Shown here: one piece after another, positions 9,440 to 17,427 of the stretch
Numbering within the stretch: position 1 is the first letter of the stretch
Layout: each line of letters starts with the position of its first letter
From: Congregibacter litoralis KT71
GTDB taxonomy: Bacteria > Pseudomonadota > Gammaproteobacteria > Pseudomonadales > Halieaceae
Length of the DNA: 64,000 nucleotides
Assembly: GCF_000153125.2 (NCBI RefSeq)
Contig: NZ_CM002299.1
Location: 1,178,809 to 1,242,808, forward strand
Direction of reading: 5' to 3'
The notes under the pieces: generated by a model
Told to the model about the DNA's origin: nothing
What the model saw: the letters and a program-made list of their open reading frames with translations, nothing else
Databases searched by the model: none
Made by a program: the position numbers and the translations under genes

Positions 9440-9457
9440 CAAACTGGTGGCGATTCA
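9424..9457. repeat. right terminal inverted repeat of the IS3 element
   Basis: An exact 34-base inverse copy of 8229-8262, ending ...GGCGATTCA. It overlaps the last codons of orfB. The outer flank is GGC. Confidence 0.95.
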
Positions 9458-9487
9458 GGCAGGCCGCCGCGAAAGTAGTTAAGAGGT

Positions 9488-10132
9488 TTATCTAATGCCC
9501 CAGATGTAACCCTTTTGGTCAGCTGCGTTACGGATGCCCCAAATGTAGCCCTGCTGGTCAGCGGCGTTACGGATCCCCCAGATGTAGCCCTGCTGGTCAG
9601 CTGCGTTACGGATGCCCCAAATGTAGCCCTGCTGGTCAGCGGCGTTACGGATCCCCCAGATGTAGCCCTGCTGGTCAGCGGCGTTGCGGATGCCCCAGAT
9701 GTAGCCCTTCTGATCAGCTGCGTTACGGATGCCCCAAATGTAGCCCTGCTGGTCAGCGGCGTTACGGATGCCCCAAATGTAGCCCTGCTGGTCAGCGGCG
9801 TTGCGGATGCCCCAAATGTAGCCCTGTGGCTCGCTCACCGCAGAGCCCGAGTAGTCCACCGATGCCATGGCCGATTCGGCTTGAGATGCTTCCCATCGAA
9901 ACCCAGGGGCGTTTACTTCTGATGCGCGCACCACTTTCGCGCTTGTGTAAGGAGTAGCCTGATCCCATATGAATCCAGACTTGACGACCTGTGTTGACGC
10001 GAGCTGTTTCGCAACAACTTGCTGTACGGTTACGCCATGCTTCACAAACTCTTCCGCACCAGCTGTTGTTCCCACCGCTGTTGCGAGACTGAATGTCGCA
10101 ATTGATAAAGCTGCTTTGATTGTTGCTTTCAT
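9488..10132 (-). CDS. exported tandem-repeat protein (nine GYIWGIRNAADQQ units), unknown function
   Basis: I do not recognise this 214-residue protein. Residues 1-26 look like a Sec signal peptide ending TTAGA before EEF. Residues 104-214 are nine copies of a 13-residue unit, G-Y-I-W-G-I-R-N-A-A-D-Q-(Q/K), starting at 104, 117, 130 and so on to 208. The last copy stops directly after GYIWGIR. Two diverged half-motifs, SGFIWDQ (52-58) and PGFRWEA (77-83), suggest the array grew from an older G-aromatic-x-W motif. No cysteine is present. Q, N, A and G spacing loosely recalls curlin repeats, but the period is too short for CsgA. Possible roles are a secreted matrix or amyloid-like protein, or a precursor cut into short peptides. 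The gene lies 145 bases behind a secreted subtilase on the same strand, and its own terminator now lies beyond an IS element. Confidence 0.85.
   Translation of the reverse strand: MKATIKAALSIATFSLATAVGTTAGAEEFVKHGVTVQQVVAKQLASTQVVKSGFIWDQATPYTSAKVVRASEVNAPGFRWEASQAESAMASVDYSGSAVSEPQGYIWGIRNAADQQGYIWGIRNAADQQGYIWGIRNAADQKGYIWGIRNAADQQGYIWGIRNAADQQGYIWGIRNAADQQGYIWGIRNAADQQGYIWGIRNAADQKGYIWGIR
9491..9826 (-). repeat. 39-bp coding tandem repeat, about 8.6 copies
   Basis: DNA of the GYIWGIRNAADQQ array. Copies are nearly identical, differing at a few third positions and at one Gln/Lys codon. Variants ending in ATCCCCCAGATG and in ATGCCCCAAATG (plus strand) partly alternate, which suggests expansion by duplicating pairs of units. 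The array is prone to copy-number change by slippage. Confidence 0.95.
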
Positions 10133-10169
10133 ATCACCACGCCTGCCTTCGTAGTTAAGAATTTGATTC

Positions 10170-10208
10170 CCGGAAACTGTTTCCGGTGAGGTCGGAGCTG
10201 TCTCCGAC
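10170..10208 (-). promoter_or_regulatory. two adjacent dyads in the leader of the repeat-protein gene
   Basis: CCGGAAAC (10170-10177) pairs with GTTTCCGG (10179-10186) around one base. GTCGGAG (10191-10197) pairs with CTCCGAC (10202-10208) around CTGT. Both lie 38-76 bases before the minus-strand start codon. They could be operators or stem-loops in the messenger leader. No U-run follows on either strand, so a terminator is unlikely. Confidence 0.5.
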
Positions 10209-10259
10209 GTCCTCAGTGCTTAACTTAGGCGTGCGTGCTCTATTTCGGGAGGTGTGTAC

Positions 10260-10277
10260 GTACCCCGTTTGGGGTAC
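10260..10277. promoter_or_regulatory. perfect dyad GTACCCC-GTTT-GGGGTAC behind the subtilase stop
   Basis: A 7-bp stem with a 4-base loop adjoins the subtilase stop codon (complement of 10278-10280). On the minus strand it is not followed by a U-run, so it may be an operator, an mRNA 3' stabiliser or a processing site between the subtilase and the repeat-protein gene rather than a terminator. Confidence 0.4.
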
Positions 10278-12293
10278 TTAGTTTTTCTGCTCGTCTGTCG
10301 CTAGCTCTTCGATGCGCTGCTGTTCCGTCCGATAAATCTCCAGCCAGTCTATGGGACCAGAACGAGGCTTTTCCTTTAACCGCTCGAGGTGAGCGCCCAC
10401 CCCCCAGCGTCGGGACTCAGAGAGTCCTTTTTCGCTGGCACGTTCGCTGATTACATCGGATTGTCCCGGCAGGGACGGAGGGGCTCCATCGGAGAAGACG
10501 GCGGGACCCTGAAAGTGCTGGCGGCCATCAATGTCAGCGTCGAGGTCCAGGGAGGCCTGCTGGCATTGTGCGGCGCCCACCGTTAGTGCTCGCTGAATAT
10601 TGATCATGCCCTTTCCCTGAGCGAAGGGAGAGTAGGCGTAGCGACCATCTACCTCAATCGCCGGTTCGGCGCTTGTGAGCAGCATGCATTTGAGTTCATC
10701 GTTATTGAGTTCAGGTGATATCTGCAGCATCAACGTCACGAGCCCGGATACCAGCGCCGTGGCCTGGGAGGTGCCGGTCATCACGAACTCACCGCTCTGG
10801 AGCAAATACTCCGGCAGTTGCTGACTCAACGTTGAGCCGGGCCGGATGATGCCGGAGATGTGCCCGCCCATGGCGACAAGATCGGGCTTGATGTGACCCA
10901 TAGGTGTGGGGCCCCGGGACGAAAAGTCCGGTATGTAGTCGTCGTCGCGAATGTCTTCTGTCCAGGAGTCCGTGACGGCGCCCACGGTCAGTAAATAGGG
11001 GAGGTTGCCCGGAGACCCGACGGTCATCGGCTCGGGACCTTCGTTACCTGCGGCGGCGGCGATAAAAATCCCAGCTTTCCAGGCTTGCATCAATGCCTGG
11101 TTGACCGGATCTTCCCAGTAAGGCCACCGGGGCCTTGCAGCGAAAGAAAGATTGAGCACCCGAATATTCAAGCGTTCCCGGTTGTCGACAACCCACTGTA
11201 CACCCCGAACGATGTCCAGAAATCCCGCTTTGCCTGATTCATCAAAGGCCTTTACCACGACTAGCTTCGCATCCGGCGCGATGCCCCGGTAGCTGGGGCG
11301 GGCAGTCCCGTCGCGGGTAACCTCGCCGCTGCGGGCGAGAACGCTTGTCATATGAGTTCCGTGGCCGCTGGCGTCAAACGCCTCGTCCATCTCGACGCCG
11401 GCTATCGCGTCGTAGCGAGCCAGCACCCGCTCTTTGCCCTGCGTATCGAGGGTCAGCTCAGCATTTGCTTCCCATAGCCCGGAGTCGAGCACTGCCACGG
11501 TAATATCACGTCCCGTAATGCCGTGACTGTGCAGCAGCGCCGCGCCGCTCACAGTGGGGTAGTAGCTGTCCTGCAGTGGCTGTGAGTAGCTCGGTACTAA
11601 CTCTGCGATACAGTCGTCATCAACTCGCGCCTGCAGTGTCAGCTGGTTTTGCAGCGCATCGCTGGCCGCAGGCGGGTTCTCAAACTCAAAACGTAATTCC
11701 ACTATTTCGCCGGCTGTTAGCGTCAGTTCGTGCACTCCCTGCCAAACGACATCCCGTGCGTTGTCCGGACTCTTTCTAATCGATAGCTTCGATGAATCCC
11801 AGTAAGCTGATTGAAGCGAACCCAGCTCCGCTGGCCATGAGAGGCTGCCCTGGCCTACGGTGAGGAGGCGATCCGATTTGTTGAACAGTCGCCAGGATGC
11901 GCTGCGGTCCTGCCAGCGCAGTTCAATAGCCGCGCGAAGCGGGCACTGGCCCAGATCGGGCGCCTCGGGCGCTGGTTCCCACGCCAGATCGTCGATACTG
12001 CGGGTGATACCCGGGGTTTCTTCCAGGATGGTGGACAGTTGGCCGGCATCCATCCGTGCACCCACGGCATTGATAATAGGTAAGTGGTGAGTGACCGTCG
12101 CTCCGTGGCGTTCGGCGCTTTGCACGATAGCGTCAAGATCCGTTCCCTGGATCATGACGAGGAGGTCTTCGCTTCGCTCGTCTGGCGCCTCCATCCCTGT
12201 AGCGCCAGGCGAAACAAGCAGCGAAAGAAACAGCAGGGCCATAAGCGCGGTGCAGAACAACAGGGCGGTGCTCTGATAAAACCTTTGGCACAT
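10278..12293 (-). CDS. secreted subtilisin-like serine peptidase (S8)
   Basis: A 671-residue protein. Residues about 1-33 are a long hydrophobic signal or anchor. Residues 42-105 resemble an inhibitor-I9-type propeptide (LLVMIQGTDLDAIVQSAERHG). An intervening beta-rich region (about 115-235) may be an extra domain before the protease. The catalytic triad is complete: Asp270 (VAVLDSGLWE), His311 (DASGHGTHMTSVLA) and Ser509 (MTGTSQATALVSG). The oxyanion Asn417 lies in AAAAGNEGP. About 100 residues of charged tail follow. It begins 5 bases after the stop of the EAL-domain gene, suggesting co-transcription, and precedes the exported repeat protein, a possible substrate. That link is inference from position only. 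Confidence 0.93.
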   Translation of the reverse strand: MCQRFYQSTALLFCTALMALLFLSLLVSPGATGMEAPDERSEDLLVMIQGTDLDAIVQSAERHGATVTHHLPIINAVGARMDAGQLSTILEETPGITRSIDDLAWEPAPEAPDLGQCPLRAAIELRWQDRSASWRLFNKSDRLLTVGQGSLSWPAELGSLQSAYWDSSKLSIRKSPDNARDVVWQGVHELTLTAGEIVELRFEFENPPAASDALQNQLTLQARVDDDCIAELVPSYSQPLQDSYYPTVSGAALLHSHGITGRDITVAVLDSGLWEANAELTLDTQGKERVLARYDAIAGVEMDEAFDASGHGTHMTSVLARSGEVTRDGTARPSYRGIAPDAKLVVVKAFDESGKAGFLDIVRGVQWVVDNRERLNIRVLNLSFAARPRWPYWEDPVNQALMQAWKAGIFIAAAAGNEGPEPMTVGSPGNLPYLLTVGAVTDSWTEDIRDDDYIPDFSSRGPTPMGHIKPDLVAMGGHISGIIRPGSTLSQQLPEYLLQSGEFVMTGTSQATALVSGLVTLMLQISPELNNDELKCMLLTSAEPAIEVDGRYAYSPFAQGKGMINIQRALTVGAAQCQQASLDLDADIDGRQHFQGPAVFSDGAPPSLPGQSDVISERASEKGLSESRRWGVGAHLERLKEKPRSGPIDWLEIYRTEQQRIEELATDEQKN

Positions 12294-12298
12294 GGGGC

Positions 12299-14109
12299 TT
12301 ATTCCTTGGACTTCCGCACTCGTGCAATCGTCTCAGAATAATCCTGACGAATGGCGTTGGGCACATCCTCGGGGTACAGGGGGCGGGCAAAGTAAAAACC
12401 CTGCATCAGATCAACACCGCGCTCCGCCAGATAGGCGAGCTGCTCTTCTGTTTCGATGCCTTCAGCGATAGAGCGCATGTTCAGCGTTTTCGCCAGGGCA
12501 ATGATTGCGTCCACGATGGCCGCGCCATCGGCGCTGTTCATGTCAGCGACAAAGCTTTGATCTATTTTAAGTGTGTTGATGGGAAATCGTCTTAAGTAGC
12601 TCAGGGACGAGTAACCCGTACCAAAATCGTCCACCGCAAGATCCAGCCCGAGAGATTTCAACTGCGACAGTTTCAGAATGTTGCTCTCGCCATCGGTCAT
12701 GATGGCGCTCTCCGTAAGCTCTAATTCCAGACGTTGAGGGTCCAGCCCGGAGCGGGACAGAAAACCCTTAACGTAGTGCAGGAGGTCGGGCTGATTGAAC
12801 TGCAGGGGTGAGATATTCACGCACACGCGAAAGCTGGCCAATCCGATGGAGTCCCAGTAAACGCAATGCCGCGCTACCTCTTTGAGTACCCACTCGCCGA
12901 GCTCGATAATCTGGCCCGTGCTTTCAGCCACGGGAATAAAGTCCGCAGGCGAGATCATGCCGCGCTCAGGATGTTTCCATCGGACCAGTGCCTCAAGGCT
13001 CACTACGGCTCCCGTCAAAGTTTCTACCTGGGGCTGGTAGCGCAGCTCGAGCTGATTCGTGCGCATGGCCTCCCGGAGATCTTCCTCCAGTTTGAGGTGC
13101 TCCACGGAGCGCGCGTTCATTTCTTCGTTGTAGAACCGGAAGCATGCCCGGCCATCGGCCTTTGCCGCGTACATGGCGGTGTCCGCGTTGCGCACCAGGC
13201 TGTCGGCGTCGAGGCCATCCTGTGGATACATGGCGATACCGATACTGGGCGTGACTACGGGGTTGTGCGTTTGCAGCGCAATGGGCTCGGAGAGCGTCTT
13301 CATAATCCGCAGGGCAATACGCTCAACGTCGTCGGTGTGCTGCACATCGGCAAGGACCACGGTAAATTCATCGCCGCCCAGGCGTGCTATTTCGGTGTTG
13401 CCGTCGTGCTCCTGCTCGTCTTCGGCACTGGATTCCGTGTAATAGCTGATGGCGTCATCTTCTCTCAGCTCATTGATCAGCCGCTTGGAGATTCACCAAC
13501 AGCGATCACGCGACGTGTCCGATGGAGTCATAATGCGCTGAAGTATCCAGATCGATAACAGAAGGGCCGAGAAGGTGTTCAAACGCTGGGAGCGCTGAGG
13601 ATGCGATTGAGCTGTTCGTTAAAGCTGCGACGATTGGGTAGGCTGGTGAGAGGATCAAAATAAGCGAGGTAACGGAGGCGATCCTCCTGGCGCTTGAGGC
13701 TGTTAAAGGCGTTGCTCGCGCGGAGCATGTACTGAACATCGCGCCCCAGCAGGGACCAGTTTACCGGCTTGGTTTTGTACTGGGTTGCGCCCGCTTCAAA
13801 GCCGTCGTCAATGGATTGCCGGTCGTCAGAGCCGGTAACAATCATGATGGGGACGCTTTCCCCCTGGGGCATAGCGCGGATCCGCTGGCACACTTCCAGG
13901 CCCGTCATGCCGGGCATTTCTACATCGAGAAACACCAGGTCCGGGCGCTCGCGGACAAAAGCTTCCAGTGCTTCGTGACCGTCCGCGGCTTCAATCACAA
14001 TCATGCCCTCAGACTCAAGGCATTGACGGCTCAGCAAACGTACGTTCATGTCGTCGTCAGCGACAAGAATCGTAGCACGTTGCCCCGGCTGGGAAACCTC
14101 GTTGGACAT
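12299..14109 (-). pseudogene. REC-GGDEF-EAL response regulator, GGDEF part broken by frameshifts
   Basis: Three minus-strand frames together encode one regulator. 14109 to about 13590 encodes a receiver (VADDDMNV, phospho-Asp in LVFLDVEMPG, Lys in TKPVNW) and the GGDEF start DPLTSLPNRRSF, then TGA. About 13600-13506, in a second frame, gives VIDLD...DSIGHVA, the expected FKxxND/GH segment. From about 13490, in a third frame, ISKRLINEL...ARLGGDEFTVVLADV and a full EAL domain follow (LEALVRWKHPERG, NISPLQF, ELTES, VDDFGTGYSSL, KIDQSF, EGIET) to 12299. At least two shifts are needed within about 100 bases. Either the diguanylate cyclase half is dead or the source sequence has local errors. The EAL segment could still be translated from GTG 13360 (12299-13360, 353 residues). 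Confidence 0.85.
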
Positions 14110-14267
14110 AACTTAGAGTCGTTACAGAAGATAAGAAAGGCTATCATTGTGCCGTGCCAATGCCCAGCATTCCCTGCGCAAAGACACGATGGCTATCTTG
14201 GCATTGGCTCGGCGCTAACTCGGCTCTGTGCTACCATTTTTTGGATTAGTATCCCCATAGGTTCAGC

Positions 14268-15332
14268 ATGACTATCGCCTCCGATCGTCTGCAAGCGATT
14301 CGCGAGCAGGTCCAACATCACCTCGACAAAGATGCGGCTAAGCAACTGTCGCCCGATGAGCAGCGCGTGCTCGTTGCCAGAATCAAGGAGCAGCTTGCGG
14401 CACACAATGCCGTGATAGTGGCTCACTATTACACGGCGCCCGAGATTCAGGCGCTGGCGGAAGAGACCGGCGGCTGCGTGTCGGACTCCCTGGAAATGGC
14501 GCGTTTTGGCCATGACCACCCGGCAGAGACGCTTATCGTCGCGGGTGTCCGTTTTATGGGGGAGACTGCCAAGATTCTTACTCCGGACAAGCGGGTGCTC
14601 ATGCCTACGCTGGAGGCTACCTGTTCCCTTGATCTTGGCTGTCCTGCGGACGAATTCTCGGCATTTTGTGACCAGTATCCGGATCGCCAGGTCGTGGTGT
14701 ATGCCAATACCTCAGCGGCTGTCAAGGCGCGAGCCGACTGGGTGGTGACCTCGAGCATAGCGCTGGATGTAGCCGAGCATCTGTCGGCGAAGGGCGAGAA
14801 GATCCTTTGGGCTCCCGATAAACACCTGGGAGGCTACGTGCGTCGGGAGACCGGCGCAGACGTCGTGATGTGGGACGGCGCCTGCATAGTGCATGAGGAG
14901 TTCAAGGCTCGGGCCCTGGTAGATCTCAAGCGTGTCTATCCCGATGCCGCGGTATTGGTGCACCCGGAGTCGCCCCAAAGCGTCGTGGAGCTTGCGGACC
15001 GCGTCGGCTCCACGACGCAGATCATCAATGCAGCAAAAGAGATGGATAATCAGCAATTCATCGTGGCTACCGATCAGGGGATTTTCTACAAGCTTCAGCA
15101 GGAGGCGCCCGATAAGCAGTTTATTATCGCGCCCACTGCGGGTAACGGAGCAACCTGTCGCAGCTGCGCGAACTGCCCCTGGATGGCCATGAATGAGCTA
15201 GAATCTCTTGCCAGCGTTTTTGATCGTCAGGATAACGAGATCTTCGTCGATGCCGCTCTGGGAGAGCGGGCGATGGTCCCGCTGCGACGCATGCTCGAGT
15301 TCTCCGCCAGCCGGGCTGCGTCGCGACGTTAA
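14268..15332 (+). CDS. nadA: quinolinate synthase A
   Basis: A 354-residue protein, typical length. NadA condenses iminoaspartate with dihydroxyacetone phosphate to quinolinate in NAD synthesis and carries a [4Fe-4S] cluster. Visible motifs are [78 protein letters not shown] and the C-terminal [16 protein letters not shown] with a ligand cysteine. ATG 14268 is the start. The gene is divergent from the REC-GGDEF-EAL gene across 158 bases and convergent with the M48 protease gene; it appears to be monocistronic. Confidence 0.97.
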   Translation: MTIASDRLQAIREQVQHHLDKDAAKQLSPDEQRVLVARIKEQLAAHNAVIVAHYYTAPEIQALAEETGGCVSDSLEMARFGHDHPAETLIVAGVRFMGETAKILTPDKRVLMPTLEATCSLDLGCPADEFSAFCDQYPDRQVVVYANTSAAVKARADWVVTSSIALDVAEHLSAKGEKILWAPDKHLGGYVRRETGADVVMWDGACIVHEEFKARALVDLKRVYPDAAVLVHPESPQSVVELADRVGSTTQIINAAKEMDNQQFIVATDQGIFYKLQQEAPDKQFIIAPTAGNGATCRSCANCPWMAMNELESLASVFDRQDNEIFVDAALGERAMVPLRRMLEFSASRAASRR

Positions 15333-15349
15333 AAGGCTACCGGTCTTCT

Positions 15350-15386
15350 CGTCGTTTCGTCGTTTCGTCGTTTCGTCGTTTCGTCG
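15350..15386. repeat. 8-bp tandem repeat (CGTCGTTT) about 4.6 copies
   Basis: Perfect head-to-tail copies of CGTCGTTT lie in the 137-base gap between the convergent nadA and M48 genes. It is not part of any reading frame I support and has no terminator-like fold. Confidence 0.95.
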
Positions 15387-15469
15387 ATCTGGCGGCAGCG
15401 GCGCTTTCAGCCGTGACCGCAGCTCTCACTGCTCGCTGCCATGCTGGAAAGTAGAGGCGAGTCTTTCCT

Positions 15470-16972
15470 TCAGGACTCCAGCATCGCTTTCATTTCGGTC
15501 ACATCATTGATGCGCTGATTGATCTTGGCGCTCGTGGTGTAATCGTTGCGCACAAGATCCAGGGCGTAACGAAGCTGTTTTTCTGCCTGATCAAGAATGC
15601 CGTTGAGGATAAAGTATTCCGCCCGCGCCTGATGCAGGCCGATGATGTTGCCAGACAAGCCCTGAACCTCCGCGAGAAGATACCAGAGGTAAGGGTCATT
15701 GCCCTTGCGCTTGCTTTGTTCCAGCAGCACCTCTTCGGCCACGTGGGCCTGCTGGTCCTGCATCAGCGCCTCCGCATAAGTCATCGTCAGCGCATGGTTG
15801 TGCGGATTTAACTTCAGGCGGTCGGCGAGCTTTTTCGCGGCGCGGTGGGGCTCGTTTTTCGCCATGTCGATGCGCGCATCGGCGATCACGTATTCAAGTC
15901 TGTCCGGCTCCGCCGCCCACAGGGAGTCGAGCTCCAGGGCCGCCTCATCGCCGCGCCCAGCATCCGTTAGTGCAAGTACCAGTCCATAACGCGCGGCGGC
16001 GGTGGAGCGGGGAGAGCCGTCGAGCTCTTTTCGGAACTTGGCGGCAGCCTCTTCCGGCGTGTCCGAGAGCTGGTTGAGCACGCGGGCGCGCATGAGCTGA
16101 TAGTCGAGCTTCGCCGGGCGGATCTGCTTGGGGTACTGGCGGGCGCGATTGCGGGTATCGGCAATACGGTTCTCCGACAACGGATGGGTACGCAGGAATT
16201 CGGGGATTCGGCTGCCCGTCGCATAGCGCGAGGCCTGCATCATGCGGTCGAACATTGAGGACGCCGCGTGGGGATCCATTCCTGCGTTAACGATGGTCTG
16301 CATGGCAACGCGGTCTGCCTCTGCTTCGTTGCTGCGGGAATAGCGCAGTGCCGAGTCCTGAGCCGCAGCCTGGGCCGCAGCCAGGGCCGCCATGCCCGCG
16401 TCGCCCCCGGCCGTGGCCATCAGCACGAATCCCGCAAGCATCGCCGCCAGGGTCAATGGCTGCTGGGTTTTGGCAAACTCCACCCGTCGGGAAAAGTGTC
16501 GTTGACTCAGGTGGGCGATTTCGTGGGCAATGACCGTGGCCAGCTCATCTTCCGTTTGGGCATGGAGGAGCAGCCCGTTGTGAATCCCTATGACGCCACC
16601 GGGGACTGCAAAAGCATTGATCGCGGGGTTGTCCACCACCACCAGCTCAAGGCGTCGATCTTCCAGTTCACTTTCTGCTGCGAGTTTAAAAATCAGATCT
16701 TCGAGATAGCTGAACAGCAGCGGGTCGTTGACCGTTGCCGCCTGACTGCGGAACACCCGCAACCAGGCGCGACCCAACTGGTACTCATACTCCGCAGAAA
16801 ACAGGCTTGTGCTTGATTCGCCCAGATTGGGAATCTTCAGTTTTTCCGTGCGTTGGGCTTGGGAGGGCGTCGTGACGCACAGCAGCAGGACCGACATCAG
16901 GGTGATAAGCAGTCGGTTCCAAAAGCGCGGCGCCAGGAGGCTGCGAACTGGTTTGGTGGCGATCATCAGCAT
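15470..16972 (-). CDS. M48 family periplasmic metalloprotease with TPR tail (BepA/YfgC-like)
   Basis: BepA-type proteases act in the periplasm in outer-membrane protein quality control. From ATG 16972 the protein has 500 residues: a signal peptide (LLITLMSVLLLCVTTPSQAQ), the zinc motif HEIAHLSQRH at about 150-159, and the third-ligand region SNEAEADRVAMQ. HPLSENRIADTRNRARQYP follows, then about 200 residues of helical TPR-like repeats. The frame is open to 17095, but the extra 41 residues (MCRRFSLTTARY...) precede a good signal peptide, so I prefer the inner start; ATG 16966 is also possible. It is divergent from the TusA-like gene. Confidence 0.85.
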   Translation of the reverse strand: MLMIATKPVRSLLAPRFWNRLLITLMSVLLLCVTTPSQAQRTEKLKIPNLGESSTSLFSAEYEYQLGRAWLRVFRSQAATVNDPLLFSYLEDLIFKLAAESELEDRRLELVVVDNPAINAFAVPGGVIGIHNGLLLHAQTEDELATVIAHEIAHLSQRHFSRRVEFAKTQQPLTLAAMLAGFVLMATAGGDAGMAALAAAQAAAQDSALRYSRSNEAEADRVAMQTIVNAGMDPHAASSMFDRMMQASRYATGSRIPEFLRTHPLSENRIADTRNRARQYPKQIRPAKLDYQLMRARVLNQLSDTPEEAAAKFRKELDGSPRSTAAARYGLVLALTDAGRGDEAALELDSLWAAEPDRLEYVIADARIDMAKNEPHRAAKKLADRLKLNPHNHALTMTYAEALMQDQQAHVAEEVLLEQSKRKGNDPYLWYLLAEVQGLSGNIIGLHQARAEYFILNGILDQAEKQLRYALDLVRNDYTTSAKINQRINDVTEMKAMLES

Positions 16973-17152
16973 GCAGTATTCTACGTGAGTCGGGTGGTCA
17001 TCGATTTGCCGCGGGTGAATTAATCCTTTGGATGGCAATCGGGCGTAGAAGTTCTCCCGATAGCGCGCCGTTGTTAAAGAGAAGCGCCGACACATGTCTT
17101 TCCACGGGCCAGCAGTTTCACGACAGGTTTTACTTCAAATTCTACGATAAGG

Positions 17153-17425
17153 ATGGCGACGTTGAGCAGTGAGCAAGCATCTCACGGGGGAATAGGTCAT
17201 GATGCGGACGCCCGGGTCGACGCCCGGGGCCTTCGCTGTCCCATGCCCTTACTGATGGCGAAGCGGGGTCTGAATGCACTGGAAGTCGGGCAAACACTAC
17301 ATTTGCTATCCACCGATGCCGGCTCCCGCCGTGATTTTGAGGTGTTTGCCAGGCAAAGTGGTCACGAGATAGTCCAAACCCTGGATGTGGATGATGAGTT
17401 TCACTTTGTACTGCGCAAGAGCTAA
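17153..17425 (+). CDS. TusA-family sulfurtransferase-like protein
   Basis: A 90-residue protein. The family signature DARGLRCPMPLLMAKRGLN contains the sulfur-carrying cysteine in CPMP. The remaining fold is the usual two-layer alpha-beta (VGQTLHLLSTDAGSRRDFEVF). TusA proteins relay persulfide sulfur, for example for tRNA thiolation, but many paralogues have unknown partners. The N-terminal 20 residues are extra compared with E. coli TusA. It is followed after 2 bases by the AI-2E family permease, an association also seen elsewhere in gammaproteobacteria, and both are probably one transcript. Confidence 0.85.
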   Translation: MATLSSEQASHGGIGHDADARVDARGLRCPMPLLMAKRGLNALEVGQTLHLLSTDAGSRRDFEVFARQSGHEIVQTLDVDDEFHFVLRKS

Positions 17426-17427
17426 AA

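Larger units (their letters stand above)
8229..9457 (+). mobile_element. IS3-family insertion sequence, complete (1229 bp)
   Basis: The element begins TG and ends CA. Its terminal inverted repeats, 8229-8262 and 9424-9457, match perfectly over 34 bases. The three bases outside each end are GGC (8226-8228 and 9458-9460), a 3-bp target duplication typical of the family. Inside are orfA and orfB with 4 bases of overlap and a possible -1 slippage site. Intact ends, intact genes and matching target repeats suggest a recent and possibly still active insertion. It lies between the repeat-protein gene and the terminator at 8161-8202. Confidence 0.95.

Noticed and set aside
9491..9826. CRISPR-like array of 39-bp repeats
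   Set aside because: Units are contiguous with no unique spacers and are in-frame coding sequence.
9515..9922. Plus-strand open frame with repeating VSGVTDPPDVALL units opposite the repeat gene
   Set aside because: It arises because a 39-bp repeat without stops is open in several frames. It has no signal peptide or ribosome site, while the minus-strand frame has both.
10260..10277. Rho-independent terminator behind the subtilase gene
   Set aside because: The stem is good, but no U-run follows on the minus strand.
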